Positions 6,777 through 15,667 are shown, counted from the first letter of the stretch. The stretch: 32,075 nt of DNA from an uncultured Paracoccaceae bacterium (GCA_947501025.1 CANMUM010000021.1:1-32075), one strand, 5' to 3'. Program-made: numbers and translations. Notes: generated by a model not told the origin, from the letters alone.

Positions 6777-7217
6777 TTATACTTGGAAGTTTTTCGCTAA
6801 ATCGGTAGCCGCTTCTGCGCGCGCAGCCAAAGGAGCTACAGCTTCTTTTGTGCTTTTTGTCGCGATTTCAGTAATCGCGCGAAATTGCGCTGAATATGTA
6901 TCAAATGCAGTTTTTGCGAAAGCTGTTTGCTTTTCAAAAAGTTCAGTAACAGTTTTGGCACTTGCGAGATCTTGAGCGACCTTCACTGATTCGTCGAAGT
7001 TTTTCTTAGCAACATCTGCCAATTCTTTGCTGATGGTTTCGGCAGCTTTTGATGTAATTTCACCAGACTTTATCACCGCGTCCATATTGGCTTTGCTAAA
7101 ATCATTTACATCTTCGACAGATTTGCTGGCTTTTTCGAAAGCAGATTTAAATGCGCCTTGTGCGTCTTTCATCATAGTTTCAGCATTTTCCACGGCGTCT
7201 TTTGTAGCTTTGTTCAT
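6777..7217 (-). CDS. phasin family protein
   Basis: Phasins coat polyhydroxyalkanoate granules. This 146-residue protein is almost wholly amphipathic helix rich in Ala, Lys, Glu and Phe, with typical phasin_2 patterns such as FEKASKSVEDVNDFSKANMD and YSAQFRAITEIATKSTKEA. I chose the ATG at 7217 because it follows AAAGGA at good spacing; the frame extends further upstream but those residues do not fit the family. It is transcribed alone and ends at the terminator at 6731-6758. It suggests the host can store PHA, although no PHA synthase lies in the window. Confidence 0.88.
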   Translation of the reverse strand: MNKATKDAVENAETMMKDAQGAFKSAFEKASKSVEDVNDFSKANMDAVIKSGEITSKAAETISKELADVAKKNFDESVKVAQDLASAKTVTELFEKQTAFAKTAFDTYSAQFRAITEIATKSTKEAVAPLAARAEAATDLAKNFQV

Positions 7218-7449
7218 TTTATCGATCCTTTGATTTGATGTCAGAGTTTGGGGAGTGATTATGTTATAGCCAATTTTGTGCGCCGCGTCAATGTATTTTG
7301 TGCAGCGCATCATCGCGGGTGGTGGGTACATTGTTAAATCACCATAAGTTGTTGTTTTGGTTTAAATATGATTCTTGCAAAGTGATTCGTTTTGTAGTAC
7401 CCTTGGCCTAATTAATTAAATCCTCACAAATGAGGAGTATGAGGCAGTT

Positions 7450-8880
7450 ATGATATTGAGTTTTTTTAGGTTAGTGCGTCTAGCCGTCTTATCTATATTT
7501 ATGTGTGGAATATATTCTATTAGTGTGAATGCTGCGCCCTATGGTGCTGTTGTTATGGATGCCCGTGATGGAAAAGTTTTATATGCACGAAATGGGACTA
7601 AGCAGCTTCATCCTGCGTCACTAACGAAGATGATGACTTTGTATATTGCTTTTGCTGAAGTTGAGGCGGGGCGCATAAGTCTTGAAAAGGATATTCTCAT
7701 TTCAAAAAATGCAGCATCTCAACCACCGTCAAAAATGGGTCTTCGCGCGGGTAGCACAATGAAATTTAAATATTTATTGCGTGCCGCTGCGATTAAATCT
7801 GCAAATGATGCGGCCACAGCGATTGCCGAGGCGATTGCCGGTACGGAAACAAATTTTGCAAGATATATGACTCAAACGGCAAAAGCATTGGGTATGAAAT
7901 CCACACAATTTAAAAACGCACACGGCCTTTCTGCATCTGGTCATTATTCAACACCGATGGATATGGCAGTCCTTGGGCGCCATATCGTTTATGATTACCC
8001 ACGTTTTTATAACTTATTTTCACGCGACTATGCGGATACACCGCTTGGAAGGTTCAGAAGTTCAAATGTGCGTTTCCTAAGCGATTATCCAGGGGCGGAT
8101 GGTATCAAAACGGGATATACACGTGCAGCGGGATATAACCTTGTTGGTACGGCAAAGCGTGGAGGTGAACGCGTTATCGTTTCAATGTTTGGTGGTGAAT
8201 CAAGTTTTCAGCGTAATGAGCAAGTTGGTGCTCTCCTTGATTTTGGTTTTCAAAAAGCAAGCCCAAATGTTAAGGTATCTAATATTTCGCGCCCAAAACT
8301 AAAAGGTGCTGGAAATGTACAAGTAGCTGCGGTGGCGCCTGTCCCAAAGGCTGAGCCAGTTGCTGTGAAACCCGTTACCGTTGCAACGCCTGAACCTGTA
8401 GCTGCAAAGCCTCAGAATAAACATACATTTGGGACCGCTCAAGCGCCTGAAACCGCAATCACTCCTGCAGCCCGTGTGGCATCCAATCTCATTACCAATG
8501 TGCCAACAGTTATTGCATCTGAACAAGTTGCGCATGAAATATTAGAGTCAGTTGTTGCGCAGGGCTCAGATGAAGAGAGAATTCCAGCGCCACCATCACG
8601 CCCGGGCACGCAAGTGGCGGTGAACGCATCGGCAGCGTCTTCTACTGGTGATTTTTCTATACAAGCTGGTGCGTTTGACAATAAGGCGGATGCTGAAACT
8701 TATTTGATTGATGCTTTGGCAATTGGTTCTTCGAACTTATCAGGGTCTTCCAGCCGTGTAATTTCAAGCGGTAATGTTTATAGGGCGCGTTTTTCTGGGT
8801 TATCCAAACAAAATGCCTATAATGCTTGTTCAAAATTATCCAGTGGCAATAACAAATGTTATGTGCTCGCACCAAGCTAG
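7450..8880 (+). CDS. D-alanyl-D-alanine carboxypeptidase with C-terminal SPOR domain
   Basis: It trims the terminal D-Ala of peptidoglycan pentapeptides in the periplasm. A signal peptide covers about residues 1-29 (cleavage near VNAAP). The serine peptidase S11 motifs are all present: S57-L-T-K60, S117-A-N119 and K220-T-G222. A Pro/Ala/Val-rich linker (about 285-395) leads to a SPOR domain in the last 75-80 residues (FSIQAGAFDNKADAETYL). SPOR domains bind denuded septal peptidoglycan, so the enzyme probably acts at the division site. This S11 plus SPOR architecture is common in alphaproteobacteria. The gene converges on mipZ, another division gene, with only 9 bases between. Confidence 0.93.
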   Translation: MILSFFRLVRLAVLSIFMCGIYSISVNAAPYGAVVMDARDGKVLYARNGTKQLHPASLTKMMTLYIAFAEVEAGRISLEKDILISKNAASQPPSKMGLRAGSTMKFKYLLRAAAIKSANDAATAIAEAIAGTETNFARYMTQTAKALGMKSTQFKNAHGLSASGHYSTPMDMAVLGRHIVYDYPRFYNLFSRDYADTPLGRFRSSNVRFLSDYPGADGIKTGYTRAAGYNLVGTAKRGGERVIVSMFGGESSFQRNEQVGALLDFGFQKASPNVKVSNISRPKLKGAGNVQVAAVAPVPKAEPVAVKPVTVATPEPVAAKPQNKHTFGTAQAPETAITPAARVASNLITNVPTVIASEQVAHEILESVVAQGSDEERIPAPPSRPGTQVAVNASAASSTGDFSIQAGAFDNKADAETYLIDALAIGSSNLSGSSSRVISSGNVYRARFSGLSKQNAYNACSKLSSGNNKCYVLAPS

Positions 8881-8889
8881 GGCCAAAGT

Positions 8890-9699
8890 TCAAAATTCTA
8901 TTTTGAAATTCTTTAGTCGCAGCTCCTTCATGAGTTCCCGCAATTCTTGGCGCGCTGCCACATTGGACATTGTAAGGCTTTTTTTGCCCATTGACGGCAA
9001 ATCAAGCAATGTAATGCCTTTTGTAAAAAGCTCACGAAATACAACGCGCTCAGAAAACCCTGGGGCTGTACGAAAACCGATCCGCGAGGAAAACTCTTTT
9101 AGCTTACTTGAGATACGATGACGGTTCTTGGCTTCATTTGTCGACATTCGGTTGCGGATGACGATCCAATCAAGTGGCTCAAGTCCTGCACGATGGCGCA
9201 GATTTCTCGCATCCCAAACAATCTCTGAATATAGCGAAGGCCCAATGATTTTGTCAGAAGCTGGATCAACGCGCGCGAGCATGTCAAAGTCGACAAAGCT
9301 TTCATTCATTGGTGTAACGAGCGTATCGGCAACAGAATGCGCCATGCGGGCATAGTTGCTGTTAGAGCCGGGGCAATCAATAAGAATAATGTCGCAGTCT
9401 TTTTCAAGCTCATCGAGGGCTTCGGTAAAATAGCCTTCTTCAACTTTATGCGTTTCATCCTTGCTATCAAAATGGGCTTCGTTCAACACATATTGCTTAG
9501 GCATCGGCAGAGCAATACCTGTTGAATCGATCGTTTTTTGACGGTTTTCAAGATAGCGGAAAAAACTCAATTGCCGCAAATCAAGATCAAGAACACCAAC
9601 ACGATAGCCCGAAGCCGCAGCAGCCGCAAAAATATGCATGCCCGTCGTGGACTTGCCAGAGCCACCTTTTTCATTCCCCATTGTGATGATATGCGCCAT
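8890..9699 (-). CDS. mipZ: MipZ, division-plane positioning ATPase
   Basis: MipZ is a ParA/MinD-family ATPase that forms a bipolar gradient in alphaproteobacteria and keeps FtsZ away from the poles. The deviant Walker A KGGSGKST (11-18) carries the signature lysine (K11). DLDLRQLSFFRYLENR (38-53) is characteristic of MipZ rather than ParA, and the ILIDCPGS strand supplies Walker B. The 269-residue length fits. No parB neighbour is seen, which also fits MipZ. The upstream AGCAGGT is a weak ribosome-binding site. The annotation rests on motifs; an orphan ParA is the alternative. Confidence 0.88.
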   Translation of the reverse strand: MAHIITMGNEKGGSGKSTTGMHIFAAAAASGYRVGVLDLDLRQLSFFRYLENRQKTIDSTGIALPMPKQYVLNEAHFDSKDETHKVEEGYFTEALDELEKDCDIILIDCPGSNSNYARMAHSVADTLVTPMNESFVDFDMLARVDPASDKIIGPSLYSEIVWDARNLRHRAGLEPLDWIVIRNRMSTNEAKNRHRISSKLKEFSSRIGFRTAPGFSERVVFRELFTKGITLLDLPSMGKKSLTMSNVAARQELRELMKELRLKNFKIEF

Positions 9700-9842
9700 T
9701 TGTACCTGCTCTTAATTATGCGGGGACATTAACGGCTAGATGAACTGCATACAAGGCTTTGCCCTCTGGATCATGATGATAAATTTTGTGGTTAATTGTT
9801 CTGTTTGGTAAAGTATTTGAGTGAATCTCAGTTATGAAATGT

Positions 9843-9877
9843 AATCATTGTCAAGCTGCTGCACAGCATCAATGATT
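9843..9877. promoter_or_regulatory. stem-loop upstream of mipZ
   Basis: AATCATTG (9843-9850) and CAATGATT (9870-9877) form a perfect 8-bp outer stem. Inside it GCTG (9855-9858) pairs with CAGC (9864-9867). No U tract follows on either side. It lies about 145 bases upstream of the mipZ start and just beyond the rpmE terminator. It could be an operator or an RNA element; function is unknown. Confidence 0.4.
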
Positions 9878-9886
9878 GGGTTCCAT

Positions 9887-9912
9887 AAAAAAGGGCGCCC
9901 TTTGAGCGCCCT
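9887..9912 (-). terminator. rho-independent terminator after rpmE
   Basis: On the minus strand AGGGCGC-TCAAAGG-GCGCCCT forms a perfect 7-bp GC-rich stem followed by six T. It ends the rimM to rpmE transcript 24 bases past the rpmE stop. Confidence 0.93.
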
Positions 9913-9935
9913 GATCCGAAATATATATTTGGTGC

Positions 9936-10157
9936 TTAGAAGCCCAAACCTTCGTATTTCTTTTTAAATTTAGAAACACGACCGCCAGCATCCATCAAGC
10001 GTGATGAACCACCAGTCCATGCTGGGTGGCTAGTCGGGTCAATCTCAAGTGACAAAACATCACCTTCTTTGCCGTATGTGGAGCGCGTTTCATAAGTTGA
10101 ACCATCTGTCATTTTGACAGTGATCATGTGATAATCTGGGTGGATATCGGCTTTCAT
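9936..10157 (-). CDS. rpmE: 50S ribosomal protein L31, zinc-free form
   Basis: The 73-residue sequence starts [10 protein letters not shown] and contains SHPAWTGG, both hallmarks of L31. It has no cysteines, so it is the zinc-independent (C-) variant usual in alphaproteobacteria, about the normal length for that form. L31 bridges the 50S and 30S subunits. It is the last gene of its operon, 14 bases after rplS, and is followed by a strong terminator. Confidence 0.96.
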   Translation of the reverse strand: MKADIHPDYHMITVKMTDGSTYETRSTYGKEGDVLSLEIDPTSHPAWTGGSSRLMDAGGRVSKFKKKYEGLGF

Positions 10158-10171
10158 AATCAGGCCCTTTC

Positions 10172-10552
10172 TTATTTCGCAGCTTTAGGAGCGCGGTAAT
10201 TTGTTTTTTCAACGATACGCGCAGATTTACCACGGCGATCACGAAGATAGTAAAGTTTAGAACGACGGACACGGCCGCGGCGCACAACTTCAATGCTATC
10301 AATATTTGTTGAGTAAAGTGGGAAAACACGTTCAACGCCTTCGTTGAATGAGATTTTGCGCACTGTAAAGCTTGCGTCCAAAGTGTCTCCACCGCGACGG
10401 CCAATGCAAACACCTTCGTAGTTCTGAACACGTGAGCGTGTACCCTCGGTCACTTTGAAACCTACGCGAACTGTGTCGCCAGCTTTAAAATCAGGAATAT
10501 TTTTGCCAAGTTCGGCAATATGCTCAGCTTCGAGCGTTCTCAATAGATTCAT
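10172..10552 (-). CDS. rplS: 50S ribosomal protein L19
   Basis: This 126-residue protein has the L19 signature regions: [25 protein letters not shown] and the basic C-terminal [21 protein letters not shown]19 lies at the subunit interface. The start at 10552 follows AAGGAG at correct spacing; the frame is open further upstream, but that part overlaps trmD and lacks homology to L19. It sits 22 bases after trmD, the classic trmD-rplS pairing. Confidence 0.97.
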   Translation of the reverse strand: MNLLRTLEAEHIAELGKNIPDFKAGDTVRVGFKVTEGTRSRVQNYEGVCIGRRGGDTLDASFTVRKISFNEGVERVFPLYSTNIDSIEVVRRGRVRRSKLYYLRDRRGKSARIVEKTNYRAPKAAK

Positions 10553-10574
10553 TTTAGTCTCCTTAAGTCCCGTC

Positions 10575-11318
10575 CTATTTTGGCGGGCTCTTTTGCACAT
10601 CCGATTGCTCTGCTTCTTCTGATCGGTCCTCATAGGCCGCCCAGAGATCGGGACGTTTTTCTTGTGTAACCTTTATGGATTGAGCCTTTCGCCATTTGGC
10701 GATGTCACCGTGATGTCCAGAGAGAAGAACCTCTGGTATCTTATGACCGTCCCATTCCGCGGGTTTGGTAAATTGAGGATGTTCAAGCAAGCCATCTGAA
10801 AAACTTTCGTCTTCAAGTGATTCCTTGTTCCCAATCACGCCGTCTATAAGGCGAATTGTCGTATCAATCAAGGCCTGCGCTGCAATTTCACCACCCGTCA
10901 TCACGAAATCCCCAATAGAAACTTCGATAACACCACGTTCTTCAATAAAACGCTGGTCAAAACCCTCAAAACGCCCACAAATTAATGTTATGCCATCACC
11001 TTGGGCCCATTCTTGCGCCATGGCTTGTGAAAAGGGTTTGCCACGTGGTGAAAGAGCAATAATAGGCCCTTTGGCACCACTTTTTTGGGCGGATTCAAGC
11101 GCTTCATCAAGGACATCAGGCCGTAAAACAAGCCCAGCACCACCACCAAAAGGTGTCGCGTCAACATTTTTATGAACCCCAAGACCAAAATCACGCAAAT
11201 GCGTTGTGCCCAATGTCCAGCGACCATCCTTAAGGGCGCGCCCCGTCAGTGATAATCCAAGCACGCCAGGGAAGGCTTCAGGAAATAATGTGATGATATG
11301 GGTATGGAATGGATGCAT
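10575..11318 (-). CDS. trmD: tRNA (guanine-37-N1)-methyltransferase TrmD
   Basis: TrmD transfers a methyl group from S-adenosylmethionine to N1 of G37 next to the anticodon, preventing frameshifts. The SPOUT trefoil-knot motifs are present: [10 protein letters not shown] at the N-terminus, [24 protein letters not shown] and [11 protein letters not shown], with [13 protein letters not shown] near the C-terminus. The 247-residue length is normal. The ATG overlaps the stop of the sulfotransferase-like gene by one base (TAATG). In most relatives it directly follows rimM; here one gene intervenes. Confidence 0.97.
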   Translation of the reverse strand: MHPFHTHIITLFPEAFPGVLGLSLTGRALKDGRWTLGTTHLRDFGLGVHKNVDATPFGGGAGLVLRPDVLDEALESAQKSGAKGPIIALSPRGKPFSQAMAQEWAQGDGITLICGRFEGFDQRFIEERGVIEVSIGDFVMTGGEIAAQALIDTTIRLIDGVIGNKESLEDESFSDGLLEHPQFTKPAEWDGHKIPEVLLSGHHGDIAKWRKAQSIKVTQEKRPDLWAAYEDRSEEAEQSDVQKSPPK

Positions 11319-12124
11319 TAACCGCTCGAAAATTTGCTATAATGCTCAATTATAGCAAATTTTTGTTCTTGTCGAACTTTGTTTTTGAGCGTTTCATCTT
11401 GGTTCAGTTTAAGCAATTTAAGACTTGCCTCTAAAGGTAAGCGGACACGGCGGCGTGGAATATTTTGTAAGTTTTCTCTGATTTTCATAGGGGGATCGAT
11501 GAGATCAATGAAGGGTGTAGTCGCACCAAATTCGGCAGTGCTATAATCATCAATATTTGCTGAGATAATTGTGAGTTCAGGCATTATTTTGCGAATATTC
11601 GTGACAATATCTTCTAGATCGGGGAATGATCTATGCTGTTTTTTGAATGTTTTAAGTTCAAGTCTAAGATTGGTGGATTGAATAAGATGCCAATATAAGC
11701 TCTCGATCCATTTTGTATAATCTCGTGTTGAAAAATAGACAATGATTTCAGTAAATAAACCTGATTTTTTTATGGTTTCACAAAGTGCAGGAAGCGTTTC
11801 AAAAATAGCATCATAGTTATTATTGGATTTGCTGCGCCCAGGTAATTGACCAGAGAAATCTTCATGGCTACAGATGACGTCCAGATCGTGTAACTTTGCT
11901 TCTTCTTCTAAATAAACACTCAACCGCTCAGTCATTTCCGTCAATATTTCGTAATCGCGTTGCATGGAGAATTTAGATGCTTTGTTTGAAATCGGCTTGA
12001 TAAATTCCGAGACCCAAAGCGAGTATTGAGCTGATAAAATTTCGCCGTTTTCCTTCAAGAAGTGCTGCAAAGTTGTTGTTGCGGTTTTATGGAAACCCGC
12101 ATGAAGGATAAAGCGCCGAGCCAT
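11318..12124 (-). CDS. sulfotransferase-like protein, 268 aa
   Basis: The N-terminus FILHAGFHKTATTTLQHFL (5-23) matches the phosphosulfate-binding loop of PAPS-dependent sulfotransferases and their relatives. A later YFSTRDYTKWIESLYW (about 128-143) resembles the helix with an Arg that contacts the 3'-phosphate. These enzymes sulfate sugars, lipids or small molecules; the substrate here is unknown and activity is unproven. It lies between rimM and trmD, joined to both by one-base TAATG overlaps, so it should be translated with them. This is an unusual insertion in a conserved ribosome-maturation operon, with no evident functional link. Its composition looks more AT- and Lys/Ile-rich than its neighbours. 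Confidence 0.72.
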   Translation of the reverse strand: MARRFILHAGFHKTATTTLQHFLKENGEILSAQYSLWVSEFIKPISNKASKFSMQRDYEILTEMTERLSVYLEEEAKLHDLDVICSHEDFSGQLPGRSKSNNNYDAIFETLPALCETIKKSGLFTEIIVYFSTRDYTKWIESLYWHLIQSTNLRLELKTFKKQHRSFPDLEDIVTNIRKIMPELTIISANIDDYSTAEFGATTPFIDLIDPPMKIRENLQNIPRRRVRLPLEASLKLLKLNQDETLKNKVRQEQKFAIIEHYSKFSSG

Positions 12125-12624
12125 TAATCAAGAAGCCCCTCTGGTGGATCAATGATGAGCTTACCCGCAGATATATCCACAGTTGGAACGATTGCACGCG
12201 TAAAGGGGATCAGTGCTGTACTGCCTTTGTAAAAAATTTCCAAGATATCGCCTGCACCATAATTTTGTAGGGACTTTACCTTGCCGATGTTTTCGCCATG
12301 ACCATCGACAACCATTAAGCCAATCAAATCACTTTGGTAATATTCATCATTTTCAAGTTCAGGGAAGTTTTTACGCAAAACAAAAAGCCGGGTTCCTTTA
12401 AGGGCATCGGCATCTTCTTTTGTTGGGATTTCGTTGATGCGGGTCGTGAAACCATCTTTCATGGCGCGAAGTTTGCCCAATGTATATGTTTTGCCATTCT
12501 CATCAAGGAGCGGCGAATATTTAGCAATATCATGGGGATTTGCACAGAAGCTTCTCAGACGCACATCACCTTGAACACCAAAGCCGCCACCGATTGCGCC
12601 AACACAGATCAATTTATCTAACAT
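12124..12624 (-). CDS. rimM: 16S rRNA processing protein RimM
   Basis: RimM binds S19 and helps mature the 30S head. The 166-residue protein begins ICVGAIGGGFGVQGDVRLRSF, the standard RimM N-terminus, and has the C-terminal PRC-barrel signature (YYQSDLIGLMVVD, NYGAGDILEI, LIPFTRAIVPTVD). The start is supported by GAGGG 5 bases upstream. It starts its own transcript after the rpsP terminator and a gap of about 220 bases, and it leads into the sulfotransferase-like gene by a TAATG overlap. Confidence 0.95.
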   Translation of the reverse strand: MLDKLICVGAIGGGFGVQGDVRLRSFCANPHDIAKYSPLLDENGKTYTLGKLRAMKDGFTTRINEIPTKEDADALKGTRLFVLRKNFPELENDEYYQSDLIGLMVVDGHGENIGKVKSLQNYGAGDILEIFYKGSTALIPFTRAIVPTVDISAGKLIIDPPEGLLD

Positions 12625-12767
12625 TTTACCCTCATTTTATTGGCTGCTTTTATCCAATCATCACTGAAATGAAAAGTGAAACTCAAAGAGATCAATTAAT
12701 ATTGAATAATGTTAGCAGCTGGAGGTAAATAAATTGTAATGAAAGCTTGATGGGCTTTTAGGAATAA

Positions 12768-12808
12768 GAAAATAAAGCGGCCGCAAGCTATGAACTATAC
12801 GACCGCTT
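12768..12808 (-). terminator. rho-independent terminator after rpsP
   Basis: On the minus strand AAGCGGTCG pairs with CGGCCGCTT (9 bp with one G-U) around a 16-base loop, followed by the T-rich stretch TATTTTCTTATT. It lies about 40 bases past the rpsP stop and separates rpsP from rimM. The long loop lowers certainty slightly. I see nothing else in the rpsP-rimM gap. Confidence 0.75.
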
Positions 12809-12847
12809 CATCTTTATCAAAGGCCAGTAACAACCAAAGATTTTATC

Positions 12848-13264
12848 TTATTCTGTTGCCTCTTCTGCAGGCGCCTCAGCAGGTGCTTCTTCAACGGGAG
12901 CTGGTGCTTTTTCGGCTTCAAGTGCAGCTTCAACTTTAGCAGCTTTGGCTTCAGCGCGCTCTTTAGCAGCTTTTCCTGGCTCACCTTTATTTGGGTTATT
13001 GCGTGTCGTTTTGTCCAAAACGCCAGCGGCTTCCAAGATGCGCGCAATACGGTCAGTTGGTTGTGCGCCAAGTGCGAGGAAATGCTTAACACGCTCCATA
13101 TCAAGCTTCACACGCTCTTCATTATCTTTTGGCAATAATGGGTTATATGTGCCAAGTTTTTCAAGGTAGCGACCATCACGTGGCATGCGGCTATCTGCAG
13201 CAACAACACGGTAAAATGGACGCTTTTTAGAGCCACCACGGGCCAAACGAATTTTCAAAGCCAT
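12848..13264 (-). CDS. rpsP: 30S ribosomal protein S16
   Basis: The N-terminal 80 residues are classic S16: [40 protein letters not shown] and the [17 protein letters not shown] region. The 138-residue length exceeds the roughly 80-residue core because of an Ala/Glu/Pro/Lys-rich tail ([17 protein letters not shown]), common in alphaproteobacteria. It follows chorismate mutase by 4 bases, and the terminator at 12768-12808 ends the transcript. Confidence 0.96.
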   Translation of the reverse strand: MALKIRLARGGSKKRPFYRVVAADSRMPRDGRYLEKLGTYNPLLPKDNEERVKLDMERVKHFLALGAQPTDRIARILEAAGVLDKTTRNNPNKGEPGKAAKERAEAKAAKVEAALEAEKAPAPVEEAPAEAPAEEATE

Positions 13265-13268
13265 TTTG

Positions 13269-13583
13269 TTATTCTCCTATAAGGGCGTTTGAGGGACTAT
13301 CAGATTGATAGCTTTTATGATTCTTCACCACTTCATCAATAATGAAAGTGAGGAATTTCTCTGCGAATTCAGGGTCGAGATCCGCATCAACCGCAAGCTT
13401 ACGCAGGCGTTCGATTTGTTGAGCTTCCCGCGCAGGATCGGCGGGGGGCAAATTATGTTCAGCTTTGAGCTGGCCGACATGCTTCGTTGCGGCAAAACGC
13501 TCAGCCAAAGTGTAAAGCAATATCGCATCAAGGCGATCGATTGTCGCGCGCAATTCGCGTAAGACTTCAGGTGTTTGTGTCAT
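13269..13583 (-). CDS. chorismate mutase, AroQ type
   Basis: It converts chorismate to prephenate, the first step towards Phe and Tyr. The 104-residue all-helical protein has the AroQ pattern: [20 protein letters not shown] with the catalytic-type Arg, then the conserved Lys of [20 protein letters not shown] and the third helix [17 protein letters not shown]. It has no prephenate dehydratase fusion. Its ATG overlaps the acetyltransferase stop as ATGA. A small chorismate mutase between ffh and rpsP is a recurring alphaproteobacterial arrangement. Confidence 0.9.
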   Translation of the reverse strand: MTQTPEVLRELRATIDRLDAILLYTLAERFAATKHVGQLKAEHNLPPADPAREAQQIERLRKLAVDADLDPEFAEKFLTFIIDEVVKNHKSYQSDSPSNALIGE

Positions 13584-14107
13584 GATAGTTTCCTTAGATC
13601 ATAGCGATAGGTGACACATGTATCCGCAGTATCTCCTTTAGGCATTGGCAATTGCGTGTCAATGACACCGCCCAGACGCTCAGCCAATGCGCGTGAACGC
13701 TGATTTTCTGGATCAATATAATTGACGAGTGTTTCCCATTTCCAAACATTTTGGGCATGCTCAAGCACAGCTTTAGCCCCTTCATAAGCGTATCCCTTGC
13801 CTTCAAATTTTTGGTCAATAATCGACCAGCCAAGTTCGGCTTGTGGATAGGAAATTGGCTGAAAAATACCAACCTCGCCGATATATTCTCCTGTCGCTTG
13901 GGTAACCATTGACCAAGGGCCATAGCCTTTAAGTGACCACAATGCGATGTCCTTGCCAAACTGCGCCCAGGCTTCGTCTTGCGAAAGCGGCTTTTCAAAT
14001 TCATATTGAGCGCGTTCGCTCGCGCAAAATGCACTATAGGATTGAAAATCATCAATGCTTGGCATGCGAAGTGTTAAGCGCTCAGTTTGAAGGTTCGGTG
14101 CTAACAT
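13580..14107 (-). CDS. GNAT-family N-acetyltransferase, RimJ/RimL-like
   Basis: This 175-residue protein matches the Acetyltransf_3 branch: LQTERLTLRMPSIDDFQSY at the N-terminus, GEYIGEVGIFQP and AELGWSIIDQKFEGKGYAYEG, where the acetyl-CoA loop is Q/K-x-x-G-x-G/A. ENQRSRALAERLGG near the C-terminus is also typical. Relatives acetylate ribosomal protein N-termini, amino sugars or antibiotics; the substrate here is unknown. It overlaps the ffh stop by one base (TAATG) and the chorismate mutase start by four, so it belongs to the ffh operon. Confidence 0.88.
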   Translation of the reverse strand: MLAPNLQTERLTLRMPSIDDFQSYSAFCASERAQYEFEKPLSQDEAWAQFGKDIALWSLKGYGPWSMVTQATGEYIGEVGIFQPISYPQAELGWSIIDQKFEGKGYAYEGAKAVLEHAQNVWKWETLVNYIDPENQRSRALAERLGGVIDTQLPMPKGDTADTCVTYRYDLRKLS

Positions 14108-15597
14108 TATTTTTTCTTGCCCAATCCAGATAGGCCAGATGGCAAATTCATACCTTTTGGCAATTCGGTTGGCATTTGCCCCATATTTGGCATGCCCATA
14201 TCACCACCCATGCCCGCAGGCGGTGTCATGCCTTTGCCACCAATGCCAAACAATGATGCAAGCCCTTGGCGCATCATGCCGCCTTTGCCCATTTTGCCCA
14301 TCTTTTTCATCACATCGCCCATTTGCATATGCATTTTGATAAGCTTGTTGATATCGGAAACCTCAAGACCAGAACCCGCAGCAATACGCTTCTTGCGTGA
14401 AGCTTGTAGGAGCTTAGGATTGCGACGTTCTTTTTTGGTCATAGAATTGATGATTGCGATTTGGCGCTCAAGAACCTTGTCCTCAAGCCCGCCTGATTGC
14501 GCCATTTGTTTTTGCATTTTGTTCATGCCGGGCATCATTGACATAATTCCGTCCATGCCACCCATTTTTTGCATTTGTACAAGCTGCAATTTCAGGTCGT
14601 TCATTGTGAACAGACCTTTTTGGAAGCGCTTGGCCATCCGCTCCGCTTGCTCCGCTTCAAATGTCTCTTGAGCTTTTTCAACGAGCGCAACAATGTCGCC
14701 CATGCCCAAAATACGACCTGCGACACGTTCTGGGTCGAATTCTTCGAGAGCGTCCATCTTCTCGCCAAGGCCTACAAATTTAATCGGCTTGCCTGTAATG
14801 GCGCGCATGCTTAACGCCGCGCCGCCACGACCATCGCCGTCCATACGTGTCAGAACAACGCCTGAAATATTCACTTGACCATCAAATTGCTCAGCAACAT
14901 TAACCGCGTCTTGCCCTGTCAAACCATCGACAACCAGAAGCGTTTCATTTGGCTTGGCCTCATCGCGCACGGCAATGGCTTCGGCCATCAAGTCATCATC
15001 TATATGAAGACGGCCAGCTGTATCGAGAATATAAACATCATATCCACCCAAAGTGGCCTGTTGCTTCGCACGCTTGGCGATCTCAACAGCGCTTTGCCCC
15101 ATCACAATCGGAAGGAAGTCAACGCCGACTTGGTTTGCGAGAACTTGAAGTTGTTCCATCGCAGCTGGGCGGCGCGTATCAAGAGAGGCGAGCAAAATGC
15201 GCTTGCCTTGCTTTTCTTTAAGGCGCTTGGCGATTTTCGCGGTTGTTGTTGTTTTACCAGAACCTTGCAGCCCGACCATAAGGATAGATGCGGGCGGGCT
15301 ATCGATGCGCAATGTGGAGCGCTCTTCGCTATCACCGCCAAGGATCGAAACCAATTCGTCATTTACGAATTTCACAACCATTTGCCCTGGTGCGATCGAT
15401 TTTGTTACCGCTGCGCCCGTCGCTTTTTCCTTGATCTTGGCTGTAAATTCACGAACGACGGGTAAGGCAACATCCGCCTCAATGAGAGCCACGCGAACCT
15501 CACGAAGTGCGGCTGTGACATCTTCTTCAGACAAAGCACCTGCGCGCGTTAGGCCTTCAAAAACATTACCGAGGCGTTCCGAGAGACTTTCAAACAT
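14107..15597 (-). CDS. ffh: signal recognition particle GTPase Ffh
   Basis: Ffh with 4.5S RNA delivers nascent membrane proteins to FtsY. The NG domain shows GLQGSGKTTTTAK (109-121, P-loop at G109-T116), the DTAGRLHIDD loop and TRMDGDGRGGAAL. The M domain is Met-rich (MQKMGGMDGIMSMMPGMNKM) with the RNA-binding helix region SMTKKERRNPKLL and RIAAGSG. A Gly/Met/Pro tail of about 50 residues closes the 496-residue protein. It heads the operon with the acetyltransferase, chorismate mutase and rpsP. Upstream lies a hairpin-rich leader (15668-15736). I saw no SRP RNA gene in the window. Confidence 0.97.
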   Translation of the reverse strand: MFESLSERLGNVFEGLTRAGALSEEDVTAALREVRVALIEADVALPVVREFTAKIKEKATGAAVTKSIAPGQMVVKFVNDELVSILGGDSEERSTLRIDSPPASILMVGLQGSGKTTTTAKIAKRLKEKQGKRILLASLDTRRPAAMEQLQVLANQVGVDFLPIVMGQSAVEIAKRAKQQATLGGYDVYILDTAGRLHIDDDLMAEAIAVRDEAKPNETLLVVDGLTGQDAVNVAEQFDGQVNISGVVLTRMDGDGRGGAALSMRAITGKPIKFVGLGEKMDALEEFDPERVAGRILGMGDIVALVEKAQETFEAEQAERMAKRFQKGLFTMNDLKLQLVQMQKMGGMDGIMSMMPGMNKMQKQMAQSGGLEDKVLERQIAIINSMTKKERRNPKLLQASRKKRIAAGSGLEVSDINKLIKMHMQMGDVMKKMGKMGKGGMMRQGLASLFGIGGKGMTPPAGMGGDMGMPNMGQMPTELPKGMNLPSGLSGLGKKK

Positions 15598-15667
15598 CGA
15601 CCAACATCCTTTGGGTGATACCCCATAATATTAATGGGTATAAACCCGTTTTAACCAGCGAGAATTG

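Noticed and set aside
8889-8907. Perfect AT-rich inverted repeat TTCAAAAT/ATTTTGAA
   Set aside because: It lies in the last codons of mipZ. Its stem is all A-T except for one G-C pair, and no U tract follows, so it is weak support for a terminator.
9722-9728. GGGGACA like the repeats near the integrase
   Set aside because: A single 7-base match about 4 kb away, without its neighbouring bases or partner copies, is expected by chance.
14117-15628. Long open frames on the plus strand opposite ffh
   Set aside because: They lie wholly inside the well-supported ffh gene or run over its start, and their residues show no family pattern. They reflect the codon bias of the true strand.
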